Shown: positions 46,931-56,457 of the stretch, in pieces | Numbering within the stretch: position 1 is the stretch's first letter | How the letters are laid out: the number at the start of each line of letters is the position of its first letter | DNA from: Amycolatopsis rubida | GTDB taxonomy: Bacteria; Actinomycetota; Actinomycetes; Mycobacteriales; Pseudonocardiaceae | Reading direction: 5' to 3' | Assembly (NCBI RefSeq): GCF_900115345.1 | Contig: NZ_FOWC01000001.1 | Location: forward strand, 1,736,001 to 1,800,000 | Length of the DNA stretch: 64,000 nt | Notes under the pieces: model-generated | The model's database searches: none | Told to the model about the DNA's origin: nothing | The model's input: the letters and a program-made list of their open reading frames with translations, nothing else | Position numbers and translations under genes: made by a program

Positions 46931-48337
46931 TCAGCCGCCGTGGTGGTGGCCGCCGCCCGGATGGACGTGGAACTTCGCCACCTCGGGCGGGTGCACGACG
47001 AACGGCCGCATCCATGCCTTCGTCCTCGTGGTCGAGGATGTGGCAGTGGTACATGAACTCGCCAGTGCCGCCGCTGAACTGGCCCGTGACGCTCACCCAC
47101 TGTCCCGGGTCCACGATGATCGTGTCCTTCCACCCCTGCTCGTTCTTCTCCAGCGGGAGATCGGCGAACCCGTCGATCGGCTTGGCCGTGCGCTCGGCGG
47201 CCGGGTCGAACGGCGTGGTGAAGCCGCGGCGGAAGAGTGCCTGGAATTCGGTCAGGTGAATGTGGAACGGATGCGCGGGACCGCCGTTCGCGACGTGCAC
47301 GATGTTCCACACGGCCCATTTGCCGTGGTTGACGAAGATGCCGGTGGTGTCGTCGAAGATCCGGCCCGCCATCCGGAACGTCTTCGGCCCGACCTGTTCG
47401 AGGTCCCACATCTCCGGATGGCCGCTGGCGTTGAGCAGCAGCGCGACCCAGACGTGGTCGTGGTCCTCCGGCAGCGTCGAACCGTGCTTGATCCGGACAT
47501 GCGAGGACGAGAGCTTTGCGGGCACCTCGAACGAATCGTGCCGCGCGCGGCTGTCCACCCGGAACTCCAGGACGTCCGGTTCGACCCCGCCGAGGCGCGG
47601 ATCGGCGTTGCGCAGCTTGAACCGGCTGAAGTCGATCAGCATGTCGAACCGCTCGGCGGGCGCGACGGTCAGGCGGACGGCGTCGTTCCGCGGCACGTTG
47701 TTCTCGTCGACCAGGTTCAGCGTGAAGAACCGCTCGTTGGCCGCGTTGAGCAGCCGGAAGCGGTACCACCGCGCACTGCCGTCGAGGTGCGGCCAGATCA
47801 CGCCGTTGACCAGCGTGAACGGACCGGAGAACGGGATCATCGGCCCGTTCGGCACGTACGGGAACTTGTACAGCAGCTGCCCGGTGAGTGCTCCGGTCGC
47901 CGGGTCGGTGTCGAGGTTGCGGCCGGTCAGGATCAGCGGGAGCTCGCGATCGCCGCTGGGCAGGTCGAGCTCGTCCTCCTCGTCGTCGCGGATCAGGTGC
48001 AGACCGGCCAGGCCGGCGTTGTGCGCCCACCCGTCGTTGCTCGCGTTGGTGCGGGCGCCGTGCAGGTCCCCGCACGGCGACCAACGGGACCTTTCCGGCT
48101 ATTTCGTTCGACCAGGAAATCCGCAGTTGTTTTCCGCTGCGCACTTCGATTGTCGGCCCCGGGAAATGTCCGGCATAAGTCCACAGTGTACTCGGCGGTA
48201 ATTGCGAGCGCAGCCGTTGCCGCTTCGCCGCCATCGGAATGGTGATCACCGGCGGAACCGGCAGCGGGCCAAGGAACTTGGTGAGCCCCCAGTTCGGCCC
48301 GGCGATCGGTCCCGCGGTGGCCGACGATTTCGGTCAT
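46931..48337 (-). pseudogene. Multicopper oxidase (CotA/phenoxazinone-synthase-like), frameshifted and deleted
   Basis: Reading from ATG 48337, three frames join into a multicopper oxidase. They give MTEIVGHRGTDRRAELG, then FLGPLPVPPVITIP and WTYAGHFPGPTIEVRSGK. The large C-terminal part follows (NGPMIPFSGPFTLVNGVIWP to GEFMYHCHILDHEDEGM), and after a last shift RPFVVHPPEVAKFHVHPGGG. The type 1 copper ligands (HPFHIH, HCHILDHEDEGM) remain. The first trinuclear-site motif reads DLHG where intact enzymes have HLHG. The YHDH motif is deleted between NDGWAHN and AGLAGLHLIRD. So besides three frameshifts it lacks essential copper ligands and cannot be active. It is not explained by sequence error. 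Confidence 0.88.
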
Positions 48338-48531
48338 CAGGTTGTTCCCCCTTCGATAAAAGGGGCAGGAAGAATTGCGGAACGGCGAATACGCCGGAGC
48401 TTACGGAAAAGATTCCACCGAACCCCCTCGGTAACCGGTCGCGCGACTCCTCTCACATTACCGGCAATTTCCACGGTAGCTATTTTCGTCGGATGCCGCA
48501 GGTGCCTCGCGTGCGTGATAGGTTTTCGCGC

Positions 48532-49326
48532 ATGAGCGAAGGCCGGTGGACGTATCTCTCCGACATGGACGGTGTGCTGGTCAAGGAGGAACACCTCGTC
48601 CCGGGGGCGGACGAGTTCCTCGACGAACTGCGAAGCAACGATATCGATTTCCTGGTGCTCACCAATAACTCGATCTACACCCCGCGCGACTTGCGGGCCC
48701 GGCTGCTGCGCACCGGTTTGGACATCCCCGAGGAGTCGATCTGGACCTCGGCGCTGGCGACCGCGAAGTTCCTCGCGTCGCAGCGGCCGAACGGCTCGGC
48801 GTTCGTGATCGGCGAGGCCGGGCTCACCACGGCGCTGCACGAGGTCGGCTACGTGCTGACCGAACGCGACCCGGACTACGTGGTGCTCGGCGAGACCCGC
48901 ACGTACAGCTTCAGCGCGATCACGCGCGCGATCCGGCTGATCGAAGGCGGCGCGAAATTCATCGCGACGAACCCGGACGCGACCGGCCCGAGCGTCGAGG
49001 GCTCGATGCCGGCCACCGGGTCCGTCGCGGCGCTGATCGAGCGGGCCACCGGCCGCTCGCCGTACTACGTCGGCAAGCCGAACCCGCTGATGATGCGGTC
49101 CGCGCTGCGGCGGCTGGGCGCGCATTCGGAGTCGACGCTCATGATCGGCGACCGGATGGACACCGACGTGCACTCCGGGATCGAGGCCGGGCTGCAGACC
49201 ATCCTGGTGCTCACCGGCATCTCGAACGAGGAGTCGGTGGAGAACTACCCGTACCGGCCGACGAAGGTGATCGGCTCGGTCGCCGACCTGATCGGGCGAA
49301 CGCTCGACCCGTTCGGCGAAGGCTGA
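48532..49326 (+). CDS. HAD-superfamily class IIA phosphatase (NagD-like)
   Basis: 264 residues. The nucleophile motif is LSDMDGVL near residue 8, motif II is LVLTNNS near 40, motif III has YYVGKPNP near 185, and motif IV is MIGDRMDTDVHSGIEAG near 205. The cap lies between motifs II and III, as in NagD/phosphoglycolate phosphatase-like class IIA enzymes that hydrolyse small phosphates. Substrate unknown. ATG 48532 is preceded by a long non-coding stretch to the oxidase pseudogene (48338-48531) that should hold its promoter. Confidence 0.9.
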   Translation: MSEGRWTYLSDMDGVLVKEEHLVPGADEFLDELRSNDIDFLVLTNNSIYTPRDLRARLLRTGLDIPEESIWTSALATAKFLASQRPNGSAFVIGEAGLTTALHEVGYVLTERDPDYVVLGETRTYSFSAITRAIRLIEGGAKFIATNPDATGPSVEGSMPATGSVAALIERATGRSPYYVGKPNPLMMRSALRRLGAHSESTLMIGDRMDTDVHSGIEAGLQTILVLTGISNEESVENYPYRPTKVIGSVADLIGRTLDPFGEG

Positions 49327-49363
49327 CCGCCCACCGCCCGGGATCAGGGCATATCGTCGAACA

Positions 49364-50158
49364 ATGAGCGTCTATGTGGTGGGTGACGTCCACGGGCACC
49401 GGGACGCCCTGGTTGACGCACTGCGCGCCGAGGGCCTTGTCGACAGCGACGGCAAGTGGGCCGGCGTCGACGACCGGTTGTGGTTCCTCGGCGACTTCAC
49501 CGACCGCGGCCCGGACGGCGTCGGGGTGATCGACTTCGTGCGCGAGCTGCAGGAGCAGGCGGCGGAGTCGGGCGGCTCGGTGCAGATGCTGCTCGGCAAC
49601 CACGAGGTCCTGCTGCTGGGGATGTACCACTTCGGCGACCGCCCGGTGCCGTCCGACTTCGGGCCGCGCAGTTTCGCGCGCAGCTGGGAGATCAACGGCG
49701 GCCTGCTGTCGGACCAGGACCGGCTCACCCCCGAGCACATCGAGTGGCTCACCGAACGCCCGCTCGTCGCGGTTGACGAGGACCATCTGCTGCTGCACTC
49801 GGACACCCTCGAATACCTCGACTGGGGCGAGGACCTCGACTCGATCAACGCCACCGCGCACGACATTCTCTCCGGCAGCAACATCGAGGCCTGGTGGGAC
49901 GTGTGGCGGCGGATGACCACCCGGTACGCCTTCCGCGGCCCGGACGGCGAGGAGAACGCCGATCGGCTCCTCGGCGCACTGGGCGGTTCGCGGATCGTGC
50001 ACGGGCACAGCGTGATCGCCGACCAGCTGGGCATCCACCCGACGCAGATCGAAGGCCCGTACCTCTACGCCGGCGGGAAAGCACTGGGCATCGACGGCGG
50101 CCTGTTCGTCGGCGGGCCGTGCCTCGTGGTGAAGCTGCCCTTCGAGCCGGAGGACTAG
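49364..50158 (+). CDS. Calcineurin-like metallophosphoesterase
   Basis: 264 residues. The five-block metallophosphoesterase signature is clear: VVGDVHGHRDAL near 5, WFLGDFTDRGPDGVGV near 40, MLLGNHEVLLLGM near 77, a lone His in LLHSDT near 147, and IVHGHSVIA near 213. Two metal ions would catalyse phosphoester or diadenosine-polyphosphate hydrolysis. It follows the HAD gene by 37 bp and may be co-transcribed. Its TAG overlaps the TAG of the opposing gene (CTAG, 50155-50158). Confidence 0.92.
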   Translation: MSVYVVGDVHGHRDALVDALRAEGLVDSDGKWAGVDDRLWFLGDFTDRGPDGVGVIDFVRELQEQAAESGGSVQMLLGNHEVLLLGMYHFGDRPVPSDFGPRSFARSWEINGGLLSDQDRLTPEHIEWLTERPLVAVDEDHLLLHSDTLEYLDWGEDLDSINATAHDILSGSNIEAWWDVWRRMTTRYAFRGPDGEENADRLLGALGGSRIVHGHSVIADQLGIHPTQIEGPYLYAGGKALGIDGGLFVGGPCLVVKLPFEPED

Positions 50159-50685
50159 CTGGCCGCGTACCGCAGTTCGAGGATCCCGGACGGGAAGGCG
50201 GTGCTGGTGATCAGGCGCAGCCGCCGGGCTTCACCGAGTTCCGGGAACAGCGCCGCGCCCTTGCCGGTGACGGCGGGGAGCACCCAGAGCCGGTGCTCGT
50301 CGACCACGCCGAGCTTGGTCAGCGAGTGCGGGAATGCGGTGCCGCCCGAGGCGAGGAGATCCTCGCCTGCTCGGCCTTGAGCTTGGCGATCTCCTCCGCG
50401 AGCTCACCGCTGGCGATGCGGCTCTCAGTCCAGTCCGCGGTGGTGCGGGTGCCGGAGAACACGACCTTGGGGATCGCGTTCATCGCCTTGGCCGAAGGAT
50501 GGTCTGAGGTGGGCCAGAAGCCTGCCACGGCTTCGTAGGCGATGCGGCCCATGAGGAAGGCTCCGGCCTCCCCGAGCTGGTCGACGAAGTACTTCTCCCG
50601 TTCGGGGTCGTCGATGGACATCATCGCGTCCCGGCTGCCGTTGTCGGCGCTCTTGCCGTCCAGCGAGACCTGGAAACCGAGGTGT
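50155..50685 (-). pseudogene. Dihydrofolate-reductase-like (RibD C-terminal) protein, 5'-truncated and frameshifted
   Basis: The minus strand starts in mid-gene with GFQVSLDGKSADNGSRDAMM and continues REKYFVDQLGEAGAFLMGRI, YEAVAGFWP and IPKVVFSGTRTTADW. Near 50360 the frame shifts, and the rest (GEDLLASGGTAFPHSLTKLG, HRLWVLPAVTGKGAALFPEL, SGILELRYAAS) is in another frame. The normal N-terminus with its first beta strand and start codon is missing: an in-frame TGA lies directly upstream. These YyaP/YwjB-type proteins are putative NADPH reductases. Confidence 0.85.
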
Positions 50686-50688
50686 CAT

Positions 50689-50877
50689 GCGGCCTGGGCG
50701 CGCGACAAGCTCACCAAGACATGCCAGGAAGCCATCCAAGAAGCGACGCGCATTCGTGCGACGGCGGGAGGGCGGAGCCGGGCCGATTGGGTGGCCTGGA
50801 ACCAGGCGCTGCCCAGTCTCTGGCTGTTCGGCGACGACCGTCTCGTGCGCGCCGCCGCGCGCGAAGGGGCGTCCTGA
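50689..50877 (+). pseudogene. C-terminal remnant of an unrecognised gene
   Basis: About 60 residues (AAWARDKLTKTCQEAIQEAT, WVAWNQALPSLWLFGDDRLV) read as natural protein with good codon bias but have no start. The 5' end stops exactly where the truncated reductase on the other strand also stops, so one deletion probably removed both beginnings. The following 50878-50988 shows nothing. Confidence 0.4.
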
Positions 50878-50988
50878 ACGCCGAGCTGGCGATTCACCCG
50901 CCGCTGAACTCCCGGCCGGATGCCGTCCGCACGACCCCGGCTGGCAGCCCAAGCCCCTGGGCCGTCGCGGATCAAGCGAGAGCGGACC

Positions 50989-51360
50989 TCACGCGTTCAC
51001 GATCTCCTTGCCAAGCGGCATCAGCGAGATCGGGATCATCTTGAAGTTCGCCAGCCCCAGCGGGATGCCGATGATCGTGAGGCACTGCAGCACGCCGGTG
51101 ACCAGGTGGCCGATGCTGAGCCACAGTCCGGCGACCAGGAACCAGATCACGTTGCCGACGAACGAGCCGACCCCGGCCTCGCGCCGGTCGACGACCGTGC
51201 GGCCGAACGGCCACAGCGCGTAGTTCGCGATCCGGAACGACGCGATGCCGAACGGGATCGTGACGATCAGGACGCAGCAGACGACGCCGGCCAGCAGATA
51301 GCCCAGCGCCATCCAGAACCCGGCGAGGACGAGCCAGATCACGTTGAGGATCAGTCGCAT
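50989..51360 (-). CDS. YccF-domain inner membrane protein
   Basis: 123 residues with two copies of the YccF motif. Each has a hydrophobic segment and a Gly/Pro turn: LNVIWLVLAGFWMALGYLLA then IPFGIASFRIANYALWPFG, and VGNVIWFLVAGLWLSIGHLV then IPLGLANFKMIPISLMPLG. Function unknown; four membrane segments are expected. Its ATG overlaps the phzF-like stop by one base (TGATG), so the two are co-translated. Confidence 0.9.
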   Translation of the reverse strand: MRLILNVIWLVLAGFWMALGYLLAGVVCCVLIVTIPFGIASFRIANYALWPFGRTVVDRREAGVGSFVGNVIWFLVAGLWLSIGHLVTGVLQCLTIIGIPLGLANFKMIPISLMPLGKEIVNA

Positions 51361-52106
51361 CAGACGTACAACTCCCCGCTCATTACGGTGACGGCCTGGC
51401 CGCGCAGCAGCACACGGTCGTCGCGGACTTCGGTGCGCACGGTTCCGCCTCGGCCGGAGATCTGCTGTCCGACGAGGGTGGGTTTGCCCAGTTGCCGCGC
51501 CCAGTACGGGGCCAGCGAGCAGTGTGCGGAGCCGGTGACCGGGTCCTCGTCGACGCCTACTCCGGGGCCGAAGAACCGGCTGACGAAGTCGTCGCCGGCC
51601 GCGGTGACGATGAGCCGTCCGGTCCAGGTGGCGCGGAGGGCGTCGAGGTCCGGCTCCGCGTTCTGGACCGCTTCGACGCTGTCGAGCACGGCGAAGAGGT
51701 TCTCGCGAGCCCGCCCGGTGAACTTCGCTGGCAGGTCGAGGATGTGCGCGAGGTCTTCGCCGGTCTCGACGGGCGGGTCGGCGGGGAAGTCCATCTCGAT
51801 CCAGCCGTTGGCCTTGGTACAGGTCAATCGGCCGCTGAGGGTGTCGTAAACCTGGTGTCCGCCAAGAACATGCGTGACCGCGACGGTGGCGTGCCCGCAG
51901 AGGGAGACCTCGTCGGTCGGGGTGAACCAGCGGAGCGATTTCGCGCCCTCGCCCGCGTCGACCACGAATGCGGTTTCGGAGTGCTTCATCTCCGCCGCGA
52001 CCTGCTGCATCCACCCGGCGTCCGCGGGCTGTTGGAGCACGACGACGCCTGCCGGATTGCCGGCGAAGGCTTGGTCGGTGAAGGCGTCGACTAGGTGGAA
52101 TCGCAT
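51360..52106 (-). CDS. PhzF-family isomerase/epimerase-like protein
   Basis: 248 residues. The PhzF landmarks are DAFTDQAFAGNPAGVVVL at the start, the catalytic Glu in KHSETAFV near 43, RWFTPTDEVSLCGHATVAVTHVL near 60, and DPVTGSAHCSLAPYW near 195. The fold is the diaminopimelate-epimerase type. No phenazine genes are nearby, so the substrate is unknown. ATG 52106 is favoured by the start of similarity. Coupled to the YccF gene. Confidence 0.92.
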   Translation of the reverse strand: MRFHLVDAFTDQAFAGNPAGVVVLQQPADAGWMQQVAAEMKHSETAFVVDAGEGAKSLRWFTPTDEVSLCGHATVAVTHVLGGHQVYDTLSGRLTCTKANGWIEMDFPADPPVETGEDLAHILDLPAKFTGRARENLFAVLDSVEAVQNAEPDLDALRATWTGRLIVTAAGDDFVSRFFGPGVGVDEDPVTGSAHCSLAPYWARQLGKPTLVGQQISGRGGTVRTEVRDDRVLLRGQAVTVMSGELYV

Positions 52107-52163
52107 GAAGCCGATCCTGCCCTGCCGCACGCGGGCCAGACATCGGGGATTAGCCCTGAATTC

Positions 52164-52922
52164 TCAGCGCACGCCCTCTTCGATGGTCTCCAGCAGCCAC
52201 TTCCGCAGGTGCGCGCCCGTCGACGGCGTGAAGTGCAGCCGGAAACCGCCGTCGGACAATGGTTCCGAGAACGTCAGATACCGTCCGCCGTCGGTGTCGA
52301 CGAACGTCGCCGTCGAGACCGGGCGGAGCGTGCCTTGCCCTGGCCGCAGCGAAAGTTCCACGGTTCCGTGCCGGTGCAGCGGCCATTGCGAGTACCCGGC
52401 CAGCGCGTCGCGATCCTGGCGTGACGGTGCGGGAGCCTCGGCGTTGCGCTTCGGCGGCGGGGCTTGGGTGATCGCGACCGGGGAAACGGGCAGCGCCGGA
52501 TAGGGCGGGAACATGCTCAGCACCAGATCCACCAGCCGCTCCGGCCGGACCTGCCGGAAGCGGAGCCCGTCGTCGACCTGTTCCGAGAACACGCCGAGGC
52601 CCTCGCCGATGCACGCGCGGTACAGCACGGTCCCGGACGACAGTTCGGCCGCGCGCACGATGATCAGCACGTCCGGCCTCGTCCAGGCGCGCAGGGTCGC
52701 TTCGACATCCCGGTCGAGTTTCTCCGCGTCGGCCAGCCCCCGGCCGCGCAGCGCGGTCCACGCTTCTTCGGCCAGCCGGTTGTGCTCGGTCATCGTCGCG
52801 CCCGCGCTGCGGATCTCGAACGGATGCCACGACGCGGGCAGTCCGGTGCGCCGCACCGCCACGTCGGTCTCGGTCCAGCCCAGGGAGAATTCCTCTGGCA
52901 ACGTCCCAGTCCCCTCGTGCAC
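52164..52922 (-). CDS. EspG-family ESX secretion-associated protein
   Basis: 252 residues. Features fit the actinobacterial EspG family: an N-terminal FSLGWTETDVAVRRTGLPAS, a central strand-rich part (RPDVLIIVRAAELSSGTVLY) and the closing TGAHLRKWLLETIEEG. EspG proteins are cytosolic chaperones that bind PE/PPE-type substrates for type VII secretion. No PE, PPE, WXG100 or ESX core gene lies in this window, so its client is elsewhere or it has a different role. ATG 52922 is used; GTG alternatives exist. Confidence 0.75.
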   Translation of the reverse strand: MHEGTGTLPEEFSLGWTETDVAVRRTGLPASWHPFEIRSAGATMTEHNRLAEEAWTALRGRGLADAEKLDRDVEATLRAWTRPDVLIIVRAAELSSGTVLYRACIGEGLGVFSEQVDDGLRFRQVRPERLVDLVLSMFPPYPALPVSPVAITQAPPPKRNAEAPAPSRQDRDALAGYSQWPLHRHGTVELSLRPGQGTLRPVSTATFVDTDGGRYLTFSEPLSDGGFRLHFTPSTGAHLRKWLLETIEEGVR

Positions 52923-53064
52923 GAAACAACCCGCACCGAGGGTAGCGGAACGCGCACGACGATCAGCCGCTCGTGCGAGCGCACCCCATAACTAGGGTGG
53001 CGGAAAGGTCCGAAATCGCGCTTAGACTCGGGCTCGTCGACGAAGACCGCCACGGGAGGCACCG

Positions 53065-54723
53065 ATGCCTGACGCGCCTGCACTGCCGAGTTACGCCTCC
53101 GGGACCTCCAGCGTCCCCCTGCTCGGCGACACGATCGGGGACAATTTCGACCGCACGGTGGCCGCGTTCGGCGACCGGGACGCGCTCGTCGACCGCGGCG
53201 CAGGCGCCCGCTGGACCTACCGCGAACTCGCCGCCGAGGTCGACACCCTCGCGCACGGGCTGCTGGCCTCGGGCATCGGCAAGGGCGACCGCGTCGGCAT
53301 CTGGTCGCCGAACCGGGCGGAATGGACGTTCCTCCAGTACGCGACGGCGAAAATCGGCGCGATCCTGGTCAACATCAACCCGGCCTACCGCTCGCACGAA
53401 CTGCAGTACGTGCTCAACCAGGCGGGCATCCGGCTGCTCGTGGCCGCGGACAAGTTCAAGACCTCCGACTACGCGGCGATGATCGAGGAGGTCCAGCCGT
53501 TCTGTCCCGGCCTGGAAGCGGTCGTGCTGCTCGGCACCTCGTCGTGGACCGAGCTGATGGAGTCCGGCCGCGGCGGCGACGCGGAGCGGCTCGCGCGGTT
53601 GCAGGCCGGGCTGTCCGCGGACGATCCGATCAACATCCAGTACACGAGCGGCACCACCGGTTTCCCCAAGGGCGCGACGCTCAGCCACCACAACATCCTC
53701 AACAACGGCTATTTCGTCGGCGAACTGTGCAATTACACCGAGGAGGACCGGGTCTGCATCCCGGTGCCCTTCTACCACTGCTTCGGCATGGTGATGGGCA
53801 ACCTCGCGTGCACCAGCCACGGTTCGTGCATGGTGATCCCGGCCCCGGCGTTCGACCCGAAGGCCACGCTCGCCGCGGTCGCCGCGGAACGCTGTACGTC
53901 GCTCTACGGCGTGCCGACGATGTTCATCGCCGAGCTGAACCACCCCGAGTTCGAGACGTTCGACCTCGGCTCGCTGCGCACCGGCATCATGGCCGGATCG
54001 CCGTGTCCGGTCGAGGTGATGAAGCAGGTCATCGACCGGATGGGGATGACCGAGGTGTCCATTTGCTACGGCATGACCGAGACGTCGCCGGTGTCCACGC
54101 AGACCCGCGCCGACGATTCGGTGGAGCGCCGGGTGTCCACGGTCGGCCGGGTCGGCCCGCATCTGGAGTCCAAAGTGGTCGATCCGGAAACCGGGCTGAC
54201 GGTGCCGCGCGGCACTCCTGGCGAACTGTGCACTCGCGGCTATTCGGTGATGCTCGGCTATTGGCAGGAGCCGGAAAAGACCGCCGAGGCGATCGACGCC
54301 GCGCGCTGGATGCACACCGGCGACCTCGCGATCATGGACGACGAGGGCTATCTCAACATCACCGGCCGGATCAAGGACATGGTGATTCGCGGCGGCGAGA
54401 ACATCTACCCGCGCGAGATCGAGGAATTCCTCTACACCCATCCGGACGTGCTGGACGCGCAGGTGATCGGCGTGCCGGACGCCAAGTACGGCGAGGAACT
54501 GATGGCCTGGATCCGGATGCGCGAGGGCGCGGAGCCGTTGACCACGGAAGCGGTGCGCGAGTTCTGCCAGGGCAAGTTGGCGCATTACAAGGTCCCGCGC
54601 TATATCCACGTGGTCGAGGAATTCCCGATGACAGTGACCGGGAAGGTGCGGAAGGTCGAGATGCGCCAGCAGTCGGTGACTTTGCTGGGGCTGGAGCAGG
54701 CGGCGTCGCAGAAGCACGCGTGA
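53065..54723 (+). CDS. Acyl-CoA synthetase (FadD-like, AMP-binding)
   Basis: 552 residues of the ANL superfamily. The P-loop is [18 protein letters not shown] near 193. Motif [11 protein letters not shown] and the adenine motif CYGMTETSP near 335 follow. The A5-A8 region has [20 protein letters not shown] near 415 and [20 protein letters not shown], and the catalytic Lys is in [11 protein letters not shown] near 536. It activates medium or long fatty acids with ATP and CoA. It stands alone between divergent and convergent genes. ATG 53065 has a GGGAGG site. Confidence 0.94.
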   Translation: MPDAPALPSYASGTSSVPLLGDTIGDNFDRTVAAFGDRDALVDRGAGARWTYRELAAEVDTLAHGLLASGIGKGDRVGIWSPNRAEWTFLQYATAKIGAILVNINPAYRSHELQYVLNQAGIRLLVAADKFKTSDYAAMIEEVQPFCPGLEAVVLLGTSSWTELMESGRGGDAERLARLQAGLSADDPINIQYTSGTTGFPKGATLSHHNILNNGYFVGELCNYTEEDRVCIPVPFYHCFGMVMGNLACTSHGSCMVIPAPAFDPKATLAAVAAERCTSLYGVPTMFIAELNHPEFETFDLGSLRTGIMAGSPCPVEVMKQVIDRMGMTEVSICYGMTETSPVSTQTRADDSVERRVSTVGRVGPHLESKVVDPETGLTVPRGTPGELCTRGYSVMLGYWQEPEKTAEAIDAARWMHTGDLAIMDDEGYLNITGRIKDMVIRGGENIYPREIEEFLYTHPDVLDAQVIGVPDAKYGEELMAWIRMREGAEPLTTEAVREFCQGKLAHYKVPRYIHVVEEFPMTVTGKVRKVEMRQQSVTLLGLEQAASQKHA

Positions 54724-54766
54724 GCCGGACCGGCGGCCGTCCACATCGGACGGCCGCCGGTCCGGG

Positions 54767-55741
54767 TCACACGGAAGCCGCTGCCGCGGCGGCTTCGGCG
54801 AGGGCTTTTTCGTCTTCCTCGCCGAAGGTGTCCTCCAGTTGTTCGGGCGAGTAGTCGAGGTCGATCTGCTCGACCGGCGTGCCCCGTGCGGATTCGATCG
54901 CTCCGAGGCGGCGCTGGGCGCGGTCGGCGGCGTACTGGATCAATTCCTCGGGGTCGTTGTCGAACGGGACTTCCTCGAACTGGTCCTGCACCCACTGGAT
55001 CATCCCGAGCGCGTGCGGCAGCAGTTCGCCCATGCGTTCCTGCACGGCGTCCCACATCGCGTCGTCCGCGGCGACGTGCCTGCGGCAAGTAAACGTGCCC
55101 CACGCCATGTGGCGGCGTTCGTCGTCGCCGATGCGGCGCACCAATTCCTGCATTCCCGGCAGGATCTGGTTCTGCGTGCAGATCAGCTGCCACGAGTAAT
55201 ACCCGGTGAGCGCGAGGCTGCCTTCGATCACGTGGTTGTACGTCACGCTCGCGCGGATCTGGTTGAGCGGACTGGGATCGTCCTCCAGCGCACGCAGCGA
55301 CTGCGGCAGTTCCTCGTAGAAAAGCTTGCGATAGTGCGGGTTTTCCGCGACGTAGGAGTGCAGGTCGCCGTCCAGTCCGACGGCGTCCATCCAGCGCCGG
55401 AAAACCTCGACGTGCTTGGCTTCCTCGAAGCAGAACTGCGTCAGGTACATCTCGTCGCCGAACCGGCCGGTCGACGACATCGCGCGCATGAACGGCTGGA
55501 TGTCCTCGGTCACCGCCTCCTCGCCCGCGATGAACTGCGCCACGAGGTAGGTGGTCGAGCGCTGCTGCTCGGGCGTCAGGCTTTCCCAGCCCTCGCGTTC
55601 CTTGCCGAAATCGAGGTCCGCCGGGTTCCAGAACTTCTTGTTGCCCTTGACGAACAGCCGCAACGGGAACGAGTCCCAGTTCAGCCCGCCCTTGCGCAGG
55701 GACGAGAATCCGCTGCGCAGCTCCGGAAGCGTCTCGGTCAT
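54767..55741 (-). CDS. R2-like ligand-binding oxidase (R2lox, Mn/Fe)
   Basis: 324 residues with the ferritin-like R2 fold. Metal ligands appear in [33 protein letters not shown] and [11 protein letters not shown] (ExxH). The Val in [13 protein letters not shown] and the Tyr in VTYNHVIEG are positioned like the Val-Tyr ether cross-link of the M. tuberculosis R2lox (Rv0233). It lacks a ribonucleotide reductase large subunit nearby, as expected for R2lox, which binds a fatty acid and a Mn/Fe cofactor. Its start overlaps the TetR stop (ATGA), so it is co-translated with its regulator. The tail is Glu/Ala-rich. Confidence 0.92.
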   Translation of the reverse strand: MTETLPELRSGFSSLRKGGLNWDSFPLRLFVKGNKKFWNPADLDFGKEREGWESLTPEQQRSTTYLVAQFIAGEEAVTEDIQPFMRAMSSTGRFGDEMYLTQFCFEEAKHVEVFRRWMDAVGLDGDLHSYVAENPHYRKLFYEELPQSLRALEDDPSPLNQIRASVTYNHVIEGSLALTGYYSWQLICTQNQILPGMQELVRRIGDDERRHMAWGTFTCRRHVAADDAMWDAVQERMGELLPHALGMIQWVQDQFEEVPFDNDPEELIQYAADRAQRRLGAIESARGTPVEQIDLDYSPEQLEDTFGEEDEKALAEAAAAAASV

Positions 55742-56349
55742 GACTGGCCCTCTCGTTTCACTCCATTGTGGACGAATTGGTCGATGGCGGGGGCGAGCAC
55801 CGCGAGGACCGACTCGGCGGCCTCGGCCGCGGAATGCGTCGGCAGCACCAGGTGGCTGAGCGACAGCCGGACCACCGTTTCGGCGAGCAGCGCGGCGGCT
55901 TCCGGGGTGAGCCGGGGTTCCAGCGCGAGGTACTGCTGTGTCGCGAGTTCGGCCGACGCGGTGAGGATCGGTTCGCCGCGCGAGGTCAGCAGGGGGAGCA
56001 GATCCTCGCCGGCCTCGGTGCCGAGCGCCGCCGCGATCAGCCGGTTCTCCCTGGCGTGTTCGATCGTGTAGACGACCGCGCCGCGGATGCCCGTGAGCAA
56101 ACTCTCGGCGTCCTCGAACCGGCAACGGATGCCGTCGAGGAATTCCGCCGCGACGCGCAGCGCGACGGCCTGCGTGAGCGCCGCCTTGCTGCCGAACTCG
56201 TTGTAGACCGTCTGCCTGCTGACCCCGGCTTTCGCCGCCACGTCGGCCATCCGGAGACCCTGGTGGCCGCGATCGGGGAGCAGGTCCGCGGCCGCGTCCA
56301 GCAGCGTCTCGCGAAGCGTCGCCTTGGTCCGCTCGGTGAAGCTGGTCAC
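55738..56349 (-). CDS. TetR-family repressor of the R2lox operon
   Basis: 203 residues. The N-terminal HTH is clear: [40 protein letters not shown]. The C-terminal ligand domain is unclassified. It is encoded directly before R2lox; M. tuberculosis R2lox also has a TetR neighbour. A perfect palindrome ten bases upstream of its ATG is its likely operator, giving autorepression. The ligand may be a fatty acid or CoA ester, by inference from R2lox. Confidence 0.93.
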   Translation of the reverse strand: MTSFTERTKATLRETLLDAAADLLPDRGHQGLRMADVAAKAGVSRQTVYNEFGSKAALTQAVALRVAAEFLDGIRCRFEDAESLLTGIRGAVVYTIEHARENRLIAAALGTEAGEDLLPLLTSRGEPILTASAELATQQYLALEPRLTPEAAALLAETVVRLSLSHLVLPTHSAAEAAESVLAVLAPAIDQFVHNGVKREGQS

Positions 56350-56358
56350 ATCGCCAGC

Positions 56359-56383
56359 TTGACACAGACTGAATCTGTGTCAA
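56359..56383. promoter_or_regulatory. TetR operator for the R2lox operon
   Basis: TTGACACAGA (56359-56368), spacer CTGAA, then the exact complement TCTGTGTCAA (56374-56383). It lies 10 bp upstream of the repressor start codon and before the HAD gene on the other strand, so it may control both directions. Confidence 0.8.
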
Positions 56384-56457
56384 GAACCTTTACCTGGATG
56401 GTGCACGTGTACAGCGGCCCGCCGGAACTGTCGGTCCGGGCAGCTACCGTGTGGGAC

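Noticed and set aside
46815..47855. 346-residue intact multicopper oxidase
   Set aside because: It is only the C-terminal part of a gene whose N-terminal copper motifs lie in other frames or are deleted.
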